Origin: Prevotella sp.
GTDB taxonomy: Bacteria; Bacteroidota; Bacteroidia; Bacteroidales; Bacteroidaceae
Direction: 5' to 3'
DNA length: 64,000 nt
Assembly (NCBI GenBank): GCA_017474925.1
Contig: JAFVGN010000031.1
Location: 1 to 64,000, forward strand
Under the pieces are notes generated by a model, which was given only the letters and a program-made list of their open reading frames with translations, was not told the DNA's origin and did not search any database. Numbering within the stretch: position 1 is the first letter of the stretch; every line of letters starts with the position of its first letter. This document shows, one piece after another, positions 28,734-37,857 of this stretch. Both the position numbers and the translations under genes were made by a program.

Positions 28734-29100
28734 ATTATTTTTATCTTTTTCTTTTTTTTCCTTTTTAAAAAATAGAATGAATAGGATGATATGGCGTTGA
28801 TATGTGCAAAACTTCTTGCTATCTTTCTTGCCAGATTTATTATCTACTATTTGATGAGCGTTCTTAACATCCTTTGTGGATGCTTATTAATTGATTATAA
28901 GCTCAGTAAGCAGTTTATCCACTATTCTCTATTTTGGTGCAAAATTAATAAGTTTATATCTTTTTTAAGCAAAAAAAGGTGGAAAAGTTATAGATAAGCA
29001 TTTAATTTATGCATGAAATTCACCTAAAATAGTTGTCAGTTGCTGTTATATTCTTATTTATTTCGTAACTTTGCACACGTTATCCACACACTTATCCACA
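28734..29100. other. oriC: Candidate chromosomal replication origin (oriC)
   Basis: This 367-base gene-free stretch is very AT-rich, especially 28,930-29,070. It holds two perfect DnaA boxes TTATCCACA at 29,080-29,088 and 29,092-29,100 (12 bases apart, same strand) and a near-perfect TTATCCACT at 28,915-28,923. By hand count, plus-strand sense sequence left of here is C-rich (77 G to 98 C in eight sampled 60-base lines of porZ and the acyltransferase) and right of here G-rich (79 G to 51 C in five lines of the prenyl synthase gene), the direction expected at an origin. Two parS sites lie about 9 kb to the right. dnaA itself is not in the window. The alternative is that the boxes only regulate the adjacent methyltransferase gene. 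Confidence 0.68.
29066..29073 (+). promoter_or_regulatory. -7 box of the rRNA/tRNA methyltransferase gene
   Basis: TAACTTTG, 27 bases before the ATG at 29,101. Both perfect DnaA boxes lie between this box and the ATG, so DnaA binding there could affect transcription. Confidence 0.6.
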
Positions 29101-29640
29101 ATGATGAGAAAGATTAGGACGATAGAAATGAAGCGACTCACGATAGAAGAATATCATGAGGCTGAGAAGTTGCCATTGATAGTAGTTTTGGATGATGTCC
29201 GCTCGATGTATAATATAGGTAGCGTGTTCCGTACTTGTGATGCTTTCCGTGTTGAAGCAGTATATCTTTGTGGTATTTGTCAAACACCACCATCGACTGA
29301 GATTCACAAGACTGCACTGGGTGCTGAAGAAAGTGTAAGATGGCAATATTTTGATACAGCATTAGAAGCCGTTGAAGCGTTGAAAAAAGATGGCTGTGAA
29401 GTTCTTTCAGTGGAGCAGGTGGAACATAGTACCAAACTACAAACGTTTGTGCCTCAACGAGACAAGAAATATGCTGTAGTGTTCGGTAATGAAGTAAAGG
29501 GTGTACACCAAGAAGTAGTTGATGCCTGCAATGGATGTTTGGAGATACCACAATTGGGAACGAAGCACTCCATGAACGTTTCTGTCACTGCAGGCATCAT
29601 CATTTACAAGTTTGCTGAAGAGTTAATACTCAAAGAATGA
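29101..29640 (+). CDS. SpoU/TrmH-family RNA methyltransferase
   Basis: A 179-residue SAM-dependent 2'-O-ribose methyltransferase of the SPOUT class. The three motifs are visible: NIGSVFRTCDAFRVEAVYLCG, VVFGNEVKGV and the knot motif IPQLGTKHSMNVSVTAGI. It lacks the N-terminal substrate-recognition domain of RlmB-type enzymes, so tRNA may be the target, but this is uncertain. Start: ATG at 29,101 (ATG ATG); the longer frame begins with TTG inside the promoter. A DnaA box directly abuts the start codon. Confidence 0.9.
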   Translation: MMRKIRTIEMKRLTIEEYHEAEKLPLIVVLDDVRSMYNIGSVFRTCDAFRVEAVYLCGICQTPPSTEIHKTALGAEESVRWQYFDTALEAVEALKKDGCEVLSVEQVEHSTKLQTFVPQRDKKYAVVFGNEVKGVHQEVVDACNGCLEIPQLGTKHSMNVSVTAGIIIYKFAEELILKE

Positions 29641-29646
29641 GTGCAA

Positions 29647-30102
29647 TTACTTTGCTAATATTTGTTCTGCGTGCTCTTTGGTCTTAACTTGCTTTCCTAC
29701 GAAGATCTGTTCAATAATACCTTCTTCATTGATAATAAAAGTGGTGCGGATGGTACCCATTGTTTTCTTGCCATACATATTTTTTTCACCCCAGGTACCC
29801 ATTGTTTCCATCAGCGTTTTATCGACATCAGCAATCAAGGGAAAGGGTAGTTCGTGTTTCTCCTTGAACTTGACGTGTGATGCAGCTGAATCTTTACTTA
29901 CTCCTACTACTTCATAGCCAGCAGCTTGCAGTTCTCCATAGTGGTCTCTTAAACTACAAGCCTCTGCAGTACATCCGCTAGTATTATCCTTAGGATAGAA
30001 ATACAGTACCAGCTTGTGTCCTTTGTAATCACTCAGACGGATGTCCCGTCCTTCTTCGTCTTTGCCTAATACTTCAGGGGCTTTGTCTCCTATGTTCATC
30101 AA
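29647..30102 (-). CDS. bcp: Thiol peroxidase of the Bcp/PrxQ type
   Basis: A 151-residue peroxiredoxin that reduces hydroperoxides using thioredoxin. The peroxidatic Cys is in TSGCTAEACSLRD, with the second Cys five residues later as resolving candidate, the PrxQ arrangement. The N-terminus GDKAPEVLGKDEEGRDIRLSDYKG and FYPKDN are characteristic. Located 40 bases after polA on the same strand, so it is probably cotranscribed. Confidence 0.94.
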   Translation of the reverse strand: MMNIGDKAPEVLGKDEEGRDIRLSDYKGHKLVLYFYPKDNTSGCTAEACSLRDHYGELQAAGYEVVGVSKDSAASHVKFKEKHELPFPLIADVDKTLMETMGTWGEKNMYGKKTMGTIRTTFIINEEGIIEQIFVGKQVKTKEHAEQILAK

Positions 30103-30142
30103 TTTTATTTGTTTATATTGTTGTTAATTATTACTGTATATT

Positions 30143-32908
30143 TTAGTGAGCTTCAAGCCAATTTTGGCCAAATCCTGAGTCGGCAACAAGAGGTACAATA
30201 AGAGGAAATGCGGCTTGCATTTCTTCGATTACTATACGTTCTACTTTTTCTTTCTCTTCGGGATATACAGAAAAGTTTAATTCGTCGTGTACTTGCAAAA
30301 TCATTTTCGATTTGATGCCTTCATTCTTAAAGCGGTTATGAATATGAATCATAGCCACTTTGATGATGTCTGCAGCAGTGCCTTGAATAGGTGCATTGAT
30401 GGCATTACGTTCAGAAAAACCACGGACAGTAGCATTTTGTGAATTAATATCTGGCAGATAGCGACGACGACCGAATAGGGTAGTGACATAGCCTTGCTGA
30501 CGTGCTATTTCTTTTGATTTTTCCATGTAGTCGTGTACCTGTGGAAAGGTTGAGAAATAGCCGTCTATCAACATCTTTGCTTCTTCACGAGGGATATTGA
30601 GTCGTTCTGCCAAACCGAAAACGGTAATGCCATAAATGATACCAAAATTGGCTCTTTTTGATTTAGTACGCTCATCGCGTGTCACCTCTGATATATCTTT
30701 TTTATAAATGTTGGCAGCTGTCGCAGTATGTAGGTCTTTACCCTCTCGGAACACTTCTATCATTTGTGGATCCTGTGATAGATGTGCCATTACGCGCAGT
30801 TCAATTTGACTATAGTCTGCAGAGAAAAACAAGCAGCCTGGTTCAGGGATAAAAGCTTTGCGAATTTCCTTACCGTCTTCACCTCTAATTGGGATATTCT
30901 GAAGATTAGGGTCACTACTTGATAATCGTCCTGTAGCCGTAATGGTTTGGTTAAACGAAGTATGTATATGTCCTGTATGTGGATTAATCAGTTTGGGAAG
31001 TGCTTCAATGTAGGTGCCGATGAGTTTTTTCAAACCTCTGTGTTCCAAAATATCTGCTACGATTTCATGTTTATTACGCAGTTGTTGAAGCACTTCTTCT
31101 GATGTCACATATTGACCTGTTTTAGTTTTCTTGGCTTTATCGACAATTTTGAGTTTATCAAATAGTATTTCACCTACTTGTTTAGGAGAAGCGATATTGA
31201 AATGTTGACCAGCTAATTCGTATATTCTTGTTTCAATTTCATTCATTCGGTTAGTGAAGACGCTAGACGTTTCTTTGAGTGAATCTGTATCCAGACAGAC
31301 TCCATTCATTTCCATTTCAGCAAGTACGGGCATTAGGGGCATTTCAATATTATAGAAGAGGTCTTCACATGCTAACTGTTTCAATTCGGGTTCCAGTTTG
31401 TTTTTCAGTTGTAGGGTGATGTCTGCATCTTCACAAGCATACTCATATACTTCATTAGCTGAAAGGTCACGCATGGAACGTTGACTCTTTCCTTTTGCTC
31501 CTATGAGTTCATCAATGTGAATGGTTTTGTAGTGGAGATATACTTCTGCCATGTAGTCCATATTGTGACGTAACTCAGGTTGGATGAGATAATGAGCTAT
31601 CATGGTGTCCCACATTTTACCTTTTAATTCGACACCATAGTTATGTAATACTTCTAAATCGTATTTTAAGTTTTGTCCTATTTTTAGAATTTTGGTATTT
31701 TCATAGAGTGGTTTAAAGATATTAACAATTTGCAACGCTTCTTCACGATTAGCTGGAATTGGCACATAAAATGCTTCGTGTTCCATGACAGAGAAACTTA
31801 AACCTACCAATTCTGCATCAATAGCCGATGTTGTTGTTGTTTCTGTATCTAGAACGAGAAATTCTTTTGTCATGAAAAAGTCATAAAGTTTCTTTAAATC
31901 TTCCTCATTTTCAACGAGTTTGTATTGATGAGGTACTGTTTTTATGCTTTCAAAACTTGAAATTTCGTTCTCTGTTGTACTGTCAGTCGTAAATTCTGCA
32001 AATAAATCTAATTGTGCATTAGCAGGTTTTATATTTGTTTCAGGTTTTTTAAGAATTTTGTTTGCTAAGGTTTTAAACTCTAATTCTTCTAAAAGTTTAC
32101 GTAGTTCTTTCTCATCAGGATTCGAGACTTTCAATTCGTCCATATTGAGTTCTATGGGAACATCGGTTTTGATGGTTGCCAGAAACTTGGACATTTTAAT
32201 ATCTTCGACATGTGTTTCAATTTTGGTTTTCAGAGCTCCTTTGATTTCACTGATTCTATCAAGCATTTCTTCAACACTTCCGAACTCGTTGATTAACTTT
32301 ACTGCCGTTTTCTCACCAACACCAGGACATCCTGGGAAGTTGTCGGCAGAGTCACCCATTAGTGCTAATAAGTCAATGACGGCATTTGTTGATGGAATGG
32401 TGTATTTTGCTTTCACCTCTTCAGTACCCATTGTTTCGTAGCCACCACCATGTCTGGGACGGTAGATGAACACATGGTTGCTGACTAGTTGTCCGTAGTC
32501 TTTGTCAGGGGTCAGCATATAGGTTTGTATTCCTTTTTGTCCGGCTTTGGTTGCTAAGGTTCCTATAACGTCATCTGCTTCGTAGCCCTCTACCTGTAGA
32601 ATTGGTATTTTCCAAGCTTTTAATAACTCCTTGATGATAGGTACTGATTTCTTGATATCTTCAGGTGTTGCTTCTCGTTGTGCCTTATAAGCGGGATATG
32701 CCTCACTACGAAAAGTCGGACCATGAGGATCAAATGCCACACCAATATGCGTAGGTTGTTCCTTAGTAAGCACTTCTTGCAGGGTATTGAGAAATCCCAT
32801 AATGGCCGATGTATTGAGCCCTTTTGAGTTTATTCGTGGATTTTTAATGAAGGCGTAATACGACCTGTAAATGAGCGCGTAGGCATCTAAAAGAAAGAGT
32901 TTATCCAT
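30143..32908 (-). CDS. polA: DNA polymerase I
   Basis: A 921-residue repair and Okazaki-fragment polymerase with all three domains. 5'-3' exonuclease: residues 1-290 (MDKLFLLDAYALIYRSYYAF at the start). 3'-5' exonuclease: LVLDTETTTTSAIDAELVGLSFS keeps the DxE pair, so proofreading is probably active. Polymerase: motif A SADYSQIELRVMAHLSQD, motif B RSKRANFGIIYG and motif C QVHDELNF. The start at 32,908 is preferred over the longer frame from 32,953. The gene is AT-rich and reads toward the putative origin. Confidence 0.97.
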   Translation of the reverse strand: MDKLFLLDAYALIYRSYYAFIKNPRINSKGLNTSAIMGFLNTLQEVLTKEQPTHIGVAFDPHGPTFRSEAYPAYKAQREATPEDIKKSVPIIKELLKAWKIPILQVEGYEADDVIGTLATKAGQKGIQTYMLTPDKDYGQLVSNHVFIYRPRHGGGYETMGTEEVKAKYTIPSTNAVIDLLALMGDSADNFPGCPGVGEKTAVKLINEFGSVEEMLDRISEIKGALKTKIETHVEDIKMSKFLATIKTDVPIELNMDELKVSNPDEKELRKLLEELEFKTLANKILKKPETNIKPANAQLDLFAEFTTDSTTENEISSFESIKTVPHQYKLVENEEDLKKLYDFFMTKEFLVLDTETTTTSAIDAELVGLSFSVMEHEAFYVPIPANREEALQIVNIFKPLYENTKILKIGQNLKYDLEVLHNYGVELKGKMWDTMIAHYLIQPELRHNMDYMAEVYLHYKTIHIDELIGAKGKSQRSMRDLSANEVYEYACEDADITLQLKNKLEPELKQLACEDLFYNIEMPLMPVLAEMEMNGVCLDTDSLKETSSVFTNRMNEIETRIYELAGQHFNIASPKQVGEILFDKLKIVDKAKKTKTGQYVTSEEVLQQLRNKHEIVADILEHRGLKKLIGTYIEALPKLINPHTGHIHTSFNQTITATGRLSSSDPNLQNIPIRGEDGKEIRKAFIPEPGCLFFSADYSQIELRVMAHLSQDPQMIEVFREGKDLHTATAANIYKKDISEVTRDERTKSKRANFGIIYGITVFGLAERLNIPREEAKMLIDGYFSTFPQVHDYMEKSKEIARQQGYVTTLFGRRRYLPDINSQNATVRGFSERNAINAPIQGTAADIIKVAMIHIHNRFKNEGIKSKMILQVHDELNFSVYPEEKEKVERIVIEEMQAAFPLIVPLVADSGFGQNWLEAH

Positions 32909-32968
32909 ATTAACATTTAATTTTCGCGTAAAATTACTAAAAAAATTCGTCATATCGCAATTTTTCTT

Positions 32969-32976
32969 TAATTTTG
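32969..32976 (+). promoter_or_regulatory. -7 box of the polyprenyl synthase gene
   Basis: TAATTTTG, 18 bases before the ATG at 32,995. The longer frame (from 32,974) would start with TTG inside this box and is therefore rejected. Confidence 0.6.
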
Positions 32977-32994
32977 TATCGAAATTCTAACAAT

Positions 32995-33972
32995 ATGGAT
33001 TATTTATCAATCATTAGACAACCTATTGAAAGTGATTTAAACGATTTTATCACTTTATTTAATCAAAGTCTTGACTATGATGATGGTTTACTGTCACAAG
33101 TACTATCTCATATACGTCAACAAGGTGGTAAGCGCATGCGTCCTATCTTGATGTTACTCATGGCTAAGAATTATGGTTGCGTGTCTGATGTGACTCAGCA
33201 TGCTGCGGTAGGTCTTGAATTGCTTCATACTGCTTCTTTGGTTCATGATGATGTAGTCGACGAGAGTTGTGAACGACGAGGTCAAGCTTCCGTTAATGCT
33301 TCTTATAATAATAAGGTAGCTGTGCTGGTTGGTGATTATATCCTTTCTACCGCTTTATTGCATGTTTCATTTACCAATAACCAGCGCATTGTTCAAAATC
33401 TTTCTGAACTTGGTAGAACTCTCGCCGCAGGTGAGATACTTCAATTGTCTAATATACAGAATCAAGTAATTTCGGAAGATGTTTATTATCAAGTGATTAA
33501 GCAAAAAACTGCTGCTCTTTTCGAATCTTGTGCTGCTATTGGTTCCCTGTCTGCTGGTGCTTCTGAAGATGAAGTAAAGTTAGCTATGGAATTCGGTCAG
33601 AACCTTGGTATTATGTTCCAAATCAGAGATGATATTTTTGACTATTTTGATTCAAAGGAAATAGGAAAACCTACTGGTAATGATATGGCAGAAGGTAAAT
33701 TGACTTTACCAATTATCTATGCATTGAAAACGACCAATTATGAGTCAATGCAAACCTTGGCAAAAAAGGTGAAGGCAGGTACCATTAATACCGATGAAAT
33801 TGCTGTTCTTGTTGAGTTCACAAAACAACAGGGTGGTATAGACTATGCCGAACAAAAGATGCAGGAGTTCAGTCATTTATGTCTTCAGTTTATTGATCAA
33901 CATGTTAAAGATAAAGCCATCAGTGATGCACTGACGGCTTATGTTGATTACGTGGTAATGCGAAATTATTAG
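32995..33972 (+). CDS. Trans-polyprenyl diphosphate synthase (IspB-like)
   Basis: A 325-residue isoprenoid chain-elongating enzyme, likely producing the side chain of menaquinone. The conserved GGKRMRP, the first Asp-rich motif HDDVVDES and the second FQIRDDIFDYF are all present, with KQKTAALFESC between them. Chain length cannot be read reliably from the sequence. Strongly AT-rich and G-over-C on the coding strand. It overlaps the stop of convergent deoC by 4 bases. Confidence 0.93.
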   Translation: MDYLSIIRQPIESDLNDFITLFNQSLDYDDGLLSQVLSHIRQQGGKRMRPILMLLMAKNYGCVSDVTQHAAVGLELLHTASLVHDDVVDESCERRGQASVNASYNNKVAVLVGDYILSTALLHVSFTNNQRIVQNLSELGRTLAAGEILQLSNIQNQVISEDVYYQVIKQKTAALFESCAAIGSLSAGASEDEVKLAMEFGQNLGIMFQIRDDIFDYFDSKEIGKPTGNDMAEGKLTLPIIYALKTTNYESMQTLAKKVKAGTINTDEIAVLVEFTKQQGGIDYAEQKMQEFSHLCLQFIDQHVKDKAISDALTAYVDYVVMRNY

Positions 33973-34862
33973 AAGAATTTGGTTTCGTGACCTACCACCT
34001 CGCTTAATAAAAGGTTTGCCAGACGTGATGTTCCCATACGGAACCATACGTTGGTAAGCCATTTTTCTCCTAACACCTCCTTAACGATGGTGTACATGAT
34101 GATGGCATCCATTACTGTATTGAGTCCGCCAGCAGGCTTAAAACCTATTTGTATTCCCGTTTTTTCGTAGTATTCTTTAATGGCCTGACACATGACGTAT
34201 GCTGCTTCTGGGGTTGCTGCTGGTTCTAACTTACCTGTTGAAGTTTTGATGTAGTCAGCTCCTGCATACATAGCTAAGATGGATGCTTTTTTGATGTTTT
34301 GAGCCGTCTTCAAACAGCCAGTTTCGAGGATAACTTTCATCTTTTTGTCACCGCAGACTGCCTTTAATTCCGATATATCGTCAGCTACTGATTCATAGTC
34401 TCCACTCAGGAATTTGCCTACAGGCATAACTATATCAATCTCTGTTGCACCATCTTTGATAGCCAAAGCTGTTTCTGTTATTTTCACCTCTATTAAAGCT
34501 TGTGAAGAGGGAAAGCTACCTGATACACAAGTTATCTCAACACCATCTACTTCTAATGTTTCGCTGACGGTCTTTGCAAAACATGGATAAACGCAAATAG
34601 TTGCTACGTGGGGCAGTTCTGGATATTGCTCGTCGAAAGCATTAACACGTTCTGTAAATGCCATCACGCTCTCTTCTGAATCTGTTGTTTTCAATGTCGT
34701 TAACTCGACACTTCCCAATAAGAATTTTTTAACTTCTGTGGTATCATTTAATGATACTTTTTCAGTGATAATCCTATGTACTATATTATGAACTTCTTCG
34801 TCAGTGATGTTATAGTCGTATAGGTTTAGTGTATCTTCATACTTGTTTTCCAGTTCTTTCAT
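33969..34862 (-). CDS. deoC: Deoxyribose-phosphate aldolase
   Basis: A 297-residue class I aldolase that splits 2-deoxyribose 5-phosphate into acetaldehyde and glyceraldehyde 3-phosphate in deoxynucleoside catabolism. The Schiff-base Lys is in YIKTSTGKLEP and the second active-site Lys in IGFKPAGGLNT. It is about 40 residues longer at the N-terminus than E. coli DeoC (helical start ENKYEDTLNLYDYNITDEEVHNIVHRI), common in Bacteroidota. Last gene of the minus-strand series from mnmG. Confidence 0.94.
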   Translation of the reverse strand: MKELENKYEDTLNLYDYNITDEEVHNIVHRIITEKVSLNDTTEVKKFLLGSVELTTLKTTDSEESVMAFTERVNAFDEQYPELPHVATICVYPCFAKTVSETLEVDGVEITCVSGSFPSSQALIEVKITETALAIKDGATEIDIVMPVGKFLSGDYESVADDISELKAVCGDKKMKVILETGCLKTAQNIKKASILAMYAGADYIKTSTGKLEPAATPEAAYVMCQAIKEYYEKTGIQIGFKPAGGLNTVMDAIIMYTIVKEVLGEKWLTNVWFRMGTSRLANLLLSEVVGHETKFF

Positions 34863-34875
34863 ATTGTTACTTTCT

Positions 34876-35199
34876 TTATTTTATTTTTTCATTTTCTTTG
34901 TGTCTCTGATAGTCACGTTTTGTCTTTTTTTCTATACTTTTGTCAAACTCTTCGGTCAGATCAATACCTGTTTGATTAGCCAGACATAGTAATACCCATA
35001 ATATATCTGCCATTTCTTCGCCAAGATTGTCTTTCTCACCTTCTTTGAAGCTTTGATCTCCGTATTTACGGGCTATCACGCGTGCAAGTTCACCAACTTC
35101 TTCTGTTAGTACTGCCATGTTGGTTAACTCGGAGAAATAGCGTACTCCGTATGTTTTAATCCATTGATCTACAGTCTGTTGTGCTTCTTTGATAGTCAT
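34876..35199 (-). CDS. MazG-like nucleotide pyrophosphohydrolase
   Basis: A 107-residue all-alpha NTP pyrophosphatase. The metal-binding pattern is visible as EEVGELARV followed by LGEEMADILWVLLCLAN. It likely removes aberrant nucleotides, like rdgB. It begins with an ATG overlapping the stop of the upstream small membrane protein by 4 bases and ends 13 bases before deoC. Confidence 0.9.
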   Translation of the reverse strand: MTIKEAQQTVDQWIKTYGVRYFSELTNMAVLTEEVGELARVIARKYGDQSFKEGEKDNLGEEMADILWVLLCLANQTGIDLTEEFDKSIEKKTKRDYQRHKENEKIK

Positions 35200-35444
35200 A
35201 GCATTCGTATCATTTGGAATATCAGGAACAAGATGGCTATTATCATAATGACAATGTTTCTTCTATTCTCAGTTGCATATTCAGTCCAATGACAGGCTTT
35301 ATAGACTACAACAGTTACCCATAATAATAGTCCTACGATGCATGGCCACATGCCGTATCTTGAACCAGCCAATAATGATAGTACTACACCAATGGCCAGT
35401 AATAGCATTCCAGCAACATCGATTTCCCTAAGATATTTTTTCAT
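35196..35444 (-). CDS. Small membrane protein, unknown
   Basis: An 82-residue hydrophobic protein with about three membrane segments (VAGMLLLAIGVVLSLLAG, MWPCIVGLLLWVTVVVYKA and NIVIMIIAILFLIFQMIRML). I do not recognise the family. It is 3 bases after dtd and overlaps the MazG-like gene by 4 bases, so it is firmly embedded in an operon of nucleotide and translation quality-control genes. Confidence 0.78.
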   Translation of the reverse strand: MKKYLREIDVAGMLLLAIGVVLSLLAGSRYGMWPCIVGLLLWVTVVVYKACHWTEYATENRRNIVIMIIAILFLIFQMIRML

Positions 35445-35447
35445 GTT

Positions 35448-35900
35448 TTATTCTTTGTTTTTAGTGTCCATACAAATGGTCACAGGTCCATCATTCAATA
35501 ATTCTACTTTCATGTCAGCACCAAATTCACCAGTACCTACTGTTTTCCCAAGTTGTTCTTCTAACTTTTTGCAGAATGTTTCGTAGAGAGGGATAGCGTG
35601 TTCATGACTGCCAGCTTTAAACCATGATGGTCGATTGCCTTTTTTATAGCTGGCAAATAAAGTAAATTGGCTTATCACGAGTACATTGCCATCTACTTCC
35701 TTAATATCACGGTTCATGACGTGGTTATCATCATCAAATACACGAAGTCCTACTATTTTATGTATCAGCCAGTCAACGTCTTCTATGGTGTCTTCGTTAC
35801 ATATTCCCAATAGAATTAGATAACCTTGCTCTATGGCCGATTTAGCTTTGCCTTCTATAGTTACGCTGGCATGACTTACTCTTTGAATTACTGCTCTCAT
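35448..35900 (-). CDS. dtd: D-aminoacyl-tRNA deacylase
   Basis: A 150-residue enzyme that hydrolyses D-aminoacyl-tRNAs, protecting translation. Typical start MRAVIQRVSHASVTIEG, the SQFTLFA catalytic-region motif and the Gly-Pro motif in LLNDGPVTI used for chiral exclusion. Standard length. A -7 box sits 4 bases before the ATG, suggesting an own leaderless transcript in addition to read-through from uvrC. Confidence 0.96.
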   Translation of the reverse strand: MRAVIQRVSHASVTIEGKAKSAIEQGYLILLGICNEDTIEDVDWLIHKIVGLRVFDDDNHVMNRDIKEVDGNVLVISQFTLFASYKKGNRPSWFKAGSHEHAIPLYETFCKKLEEQLGKTVGTGEFGADMKVELLNDGPVTICMDTKNKE

Positions 35901-35904
35901 GCTG

Positions 35905-35912
35905 CAAAGTTA
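35905..35912 (-). promoter_or_regulatory. -7 box 4 bases before dtd (possible leaderless start)
   Basis: Minus strand TAACTTTG-CAGC-ATG. The same spacer CAGC precedes the AraC-type gene at 7197. Located in the 94-base gap after uvrC. Confidence 0.6.
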
Positions 35913-35994
35913 CAATTTTATTTCCTTTTTACCAAATTTTGTGATAATCATTATACTATTTCTTCTAAGTTGATTCAATTCATTTTTGATGCTC

Positions 35995-37830
35995 TTATTC
36001 AGACTCTTTCTGATGGAAGTAATCATAGACAATTTTGGCCTTTGCCTTACCTATTATTTCTTCTATTGCTGATAACTCAGACTCACGTATTCTTTTAACT
36101 GATTTAAGGCCTTTTAGAAGCTCGTCACGCGTTTTTGGACCAACGCCCTTTATATTGTCCAACTCTGACCGCAAAGCATGCTTAGAGCGCTTCTCTCGAT
36201 GAAATGTGATGGCAAACCGATGAACTTCATCTTGTAAATGTGTCAATGTTCTGAATAGTTCTGAATCTGTCTTCAACCCTATGACCCTTGGCGGAAATCC
36301 ATAGAGTAATTCATTCGTACGATGTCGTTCGTTTTTTGCCAATCCTGCTATTGGAATATCTAGTCCTAATTCGTCTTGTACAGCTTGTCTGATGACCTCC
36401 ATCTGACCTTTTCCGCCATCAGCTATAATGAGGTCGGGTAGGGGTTGTTCTTCTTCTATCAACCTGTGGTATCTTCTCCATACAACCTCTTTCATTGATG
36501 CATAGTCATCAGGTCCTGTGACGGTTTTGATGTTGTACTTTCGATAGTCTTGTTTTGACGGTTTCATTTTCTTGAAAACGATACAGGCAGCAACGGCATC
36601 TGTGCCAGATATATTCGAGTTATCAAAACATTCTATCTGATAAGGCATTTTTTCTAAGTGTAACAAGTCCTGCAATTCTTTCATGAGCCGTACTTGTTTT
36701 TGTTCTGGATTGAGTTTTTCTGCCTGTTTCAGTCGGTCGAATTTATATTGTTTTCCATTCATAAGAGATAGTTCGAGTAATGTTTTTTTATCTCCTCGTT
36801 GTGGTATTGTGATGGTTACTCCGTTTAAGTCGATATTTACTTTTTGCGGGAGGATGATTTCCTTGGCTTCACTTCTAAATCGTTCTCGCATTTCAACTAT
36901 AGCTAATTGTAATAGTTCATCGTCAGTTTCATTTAGCTTTTTTCTGTATTCAAATGTAAAAGATTGGTTGATTTGTCCATTTGATACATGTATGTAGTTT
37001 ATAAATGCAATCTTCTCATCGTTTGTAATAGTCAATACATCAACATTGTCAATTGTATGACTGACGACTTCACTATGTGCTACAAACTGATCGAGTAATA
37101 AGTATTTTCGCTTAATCTCTTCAGCTTCCTCGAAACGTAGTTGTTCTGAAAGAAGCATCATTTCTTCTTTTAGTTCATTTTGAACCTGACGAGTATTTCC
37201 TTTTAATATTTCTCTGGCTTGGTTGATATTTTTTAGATAGTTATTTATACTTTGTTTCATAACACAAGGTCCGGCGCAATTCTTGATATGATATTCTAGG
37301 CAAACCTTGTATTTTCCGCTTCTTATTCCTTCCTCTGTTATTGTCTCTCTACATAATCTGGGATGATATATTTCTTTGATGAGTTTTAATACTGCTTGCA
37401 TTTTACTGACCTGGGAGTAGGGACCGTAATAAGTTCCCCATTTCTTATTAATGGTTCTGGTCGAAAATATGCGAGGCAGATATTCTTTCGTGATACAGAT
37501 ACTTGGATATGTCTTTCCGTCTTTCAACAAGACATTGTATCTTGGATTATATTTCTTGATAAGTGCATTTTCAAGCAACAAGGCATCTTCTTCTGTGTTG
37601 ACTACAGTATAACTTATATCCCATATTTTGGATACCAATACTTTTGTCTTGAATCTGTCAACTTCATTATGGAAATAAGACGAGACACGGTTTTTTAGAT
37701 TCTTAGCTTTTCCTACGTAGATGATAGTTCCTGCCGAATCATAGTATTGATAGCTCCCTGGTTTTTCAGGCATTGCTCTCACAATGTCTTTTAGTTTTTT
37801 TAATCGTGCCTCTTTATTTTCCCTTTCCAT
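35995..37830 (-). CDS. uvrC: Excinuclease ABC subunit C
   Basis: A 611-residue dual-incision nuclease of nucleotide excision repair. The GIY-YIG 3'-incision domain is at the N-terminus (PGSYQYYDSAGTIIYVGKAKNLKNRV), then a UVR domain that contacts UvrB (ELKEEMMLLSEQLRFEEAEEIKRK), the RNase H-like 5'-incision domain starting at CFDNSNISGTD, and the tandem helix-hairpin-helix end (LDNIKGVGPKTRDELLKGLKS). Located 25 bases after apt, with a parS site in that gap. Confidence 0.96.
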   Translation of the reverse strand: MERENKEARLKKLKDIVRAMPEKPGSYQYYDSAGTIIYVGKAKNLKNRVSSYFHNEVDRFKTKVLVSKIWDISYTVVNTEEDALLLENALIKKYNPRYNVLLKDGKTYPSICITKEYLPRIFSTRTINKKWGTYYGPYSQVSKMQAVLKLIKEIYHPRLCRETITEEGIRSGKYKVCLEYHIKNCAGPCVMKQSINNYLKNINQAREILKGNTRQVQNELKEEMMLLSEQLRFEEAEEIKRKYLLLDQFVAHSEVVSHTIDNVDVLTITNDEKIAFINYIHVSNGQINQSFTFEYRKKLNETDDELLQLAIVEMRERFRSEAKEIILPQKVNIDLNGVTITIPQRGDKKTLLELSLMNGKQYKFDRLKQAEKLNPEQKQVRLMKELQDLLHLEKMPYQIECFDNSNISGTDAVAACIVFKKMKPSKQDYRKYNIKTVTGPDDYASMKEVVWRRYHRLIEEEQPLPDLIIADGGKGQMEVIRQAVQDELGLDIPIAGLAKNERHRTNELLYGFPPRVIGLKTDSELFRTLTHLQDEVHRFAITFHREKRSKHALRSELDNIKGVGPKTRDELLKGLKSVKRIRESELSAIEEIIGKAKAKIVYDYFHQKESE

Positions 37831-37841
37831 GTTATTTGTAT

Positions 37842-37857
37842 TGTTTCACGTGAAACT
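37842..37857. promoter_or_regulatory. parS: parS site 1 (ParB-binding centromere element)
   Basis: TGTTTCACGTGAAACT matches the conserved bacterial parS TGTTTCACGTGAAACA in 15 of 16 positions, with a perfect GTTTCACGTGAAAC palindrome core. It lies in the 25-base gap between apt and uvrC and shares its last two bases with the apt stop codon. Confidence 0.85.

Noticed and set aside
28791..28997. 68-codon open frame in the nadA-methyltransferase gap
   Set aside because: AT-rich, no promoter box or family resemblance, and it lies on the AT-rich tract of the putative origin.
29071..29100. TTG start for the methyltransferase, and likewise for mutS, the prenyl synthase and the small secreted protein
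   Set aside because: In each case the TTG is part of the TAnnTTTG promoter box, and an ATG with the proper N-terminus follows 7-11 codons later.
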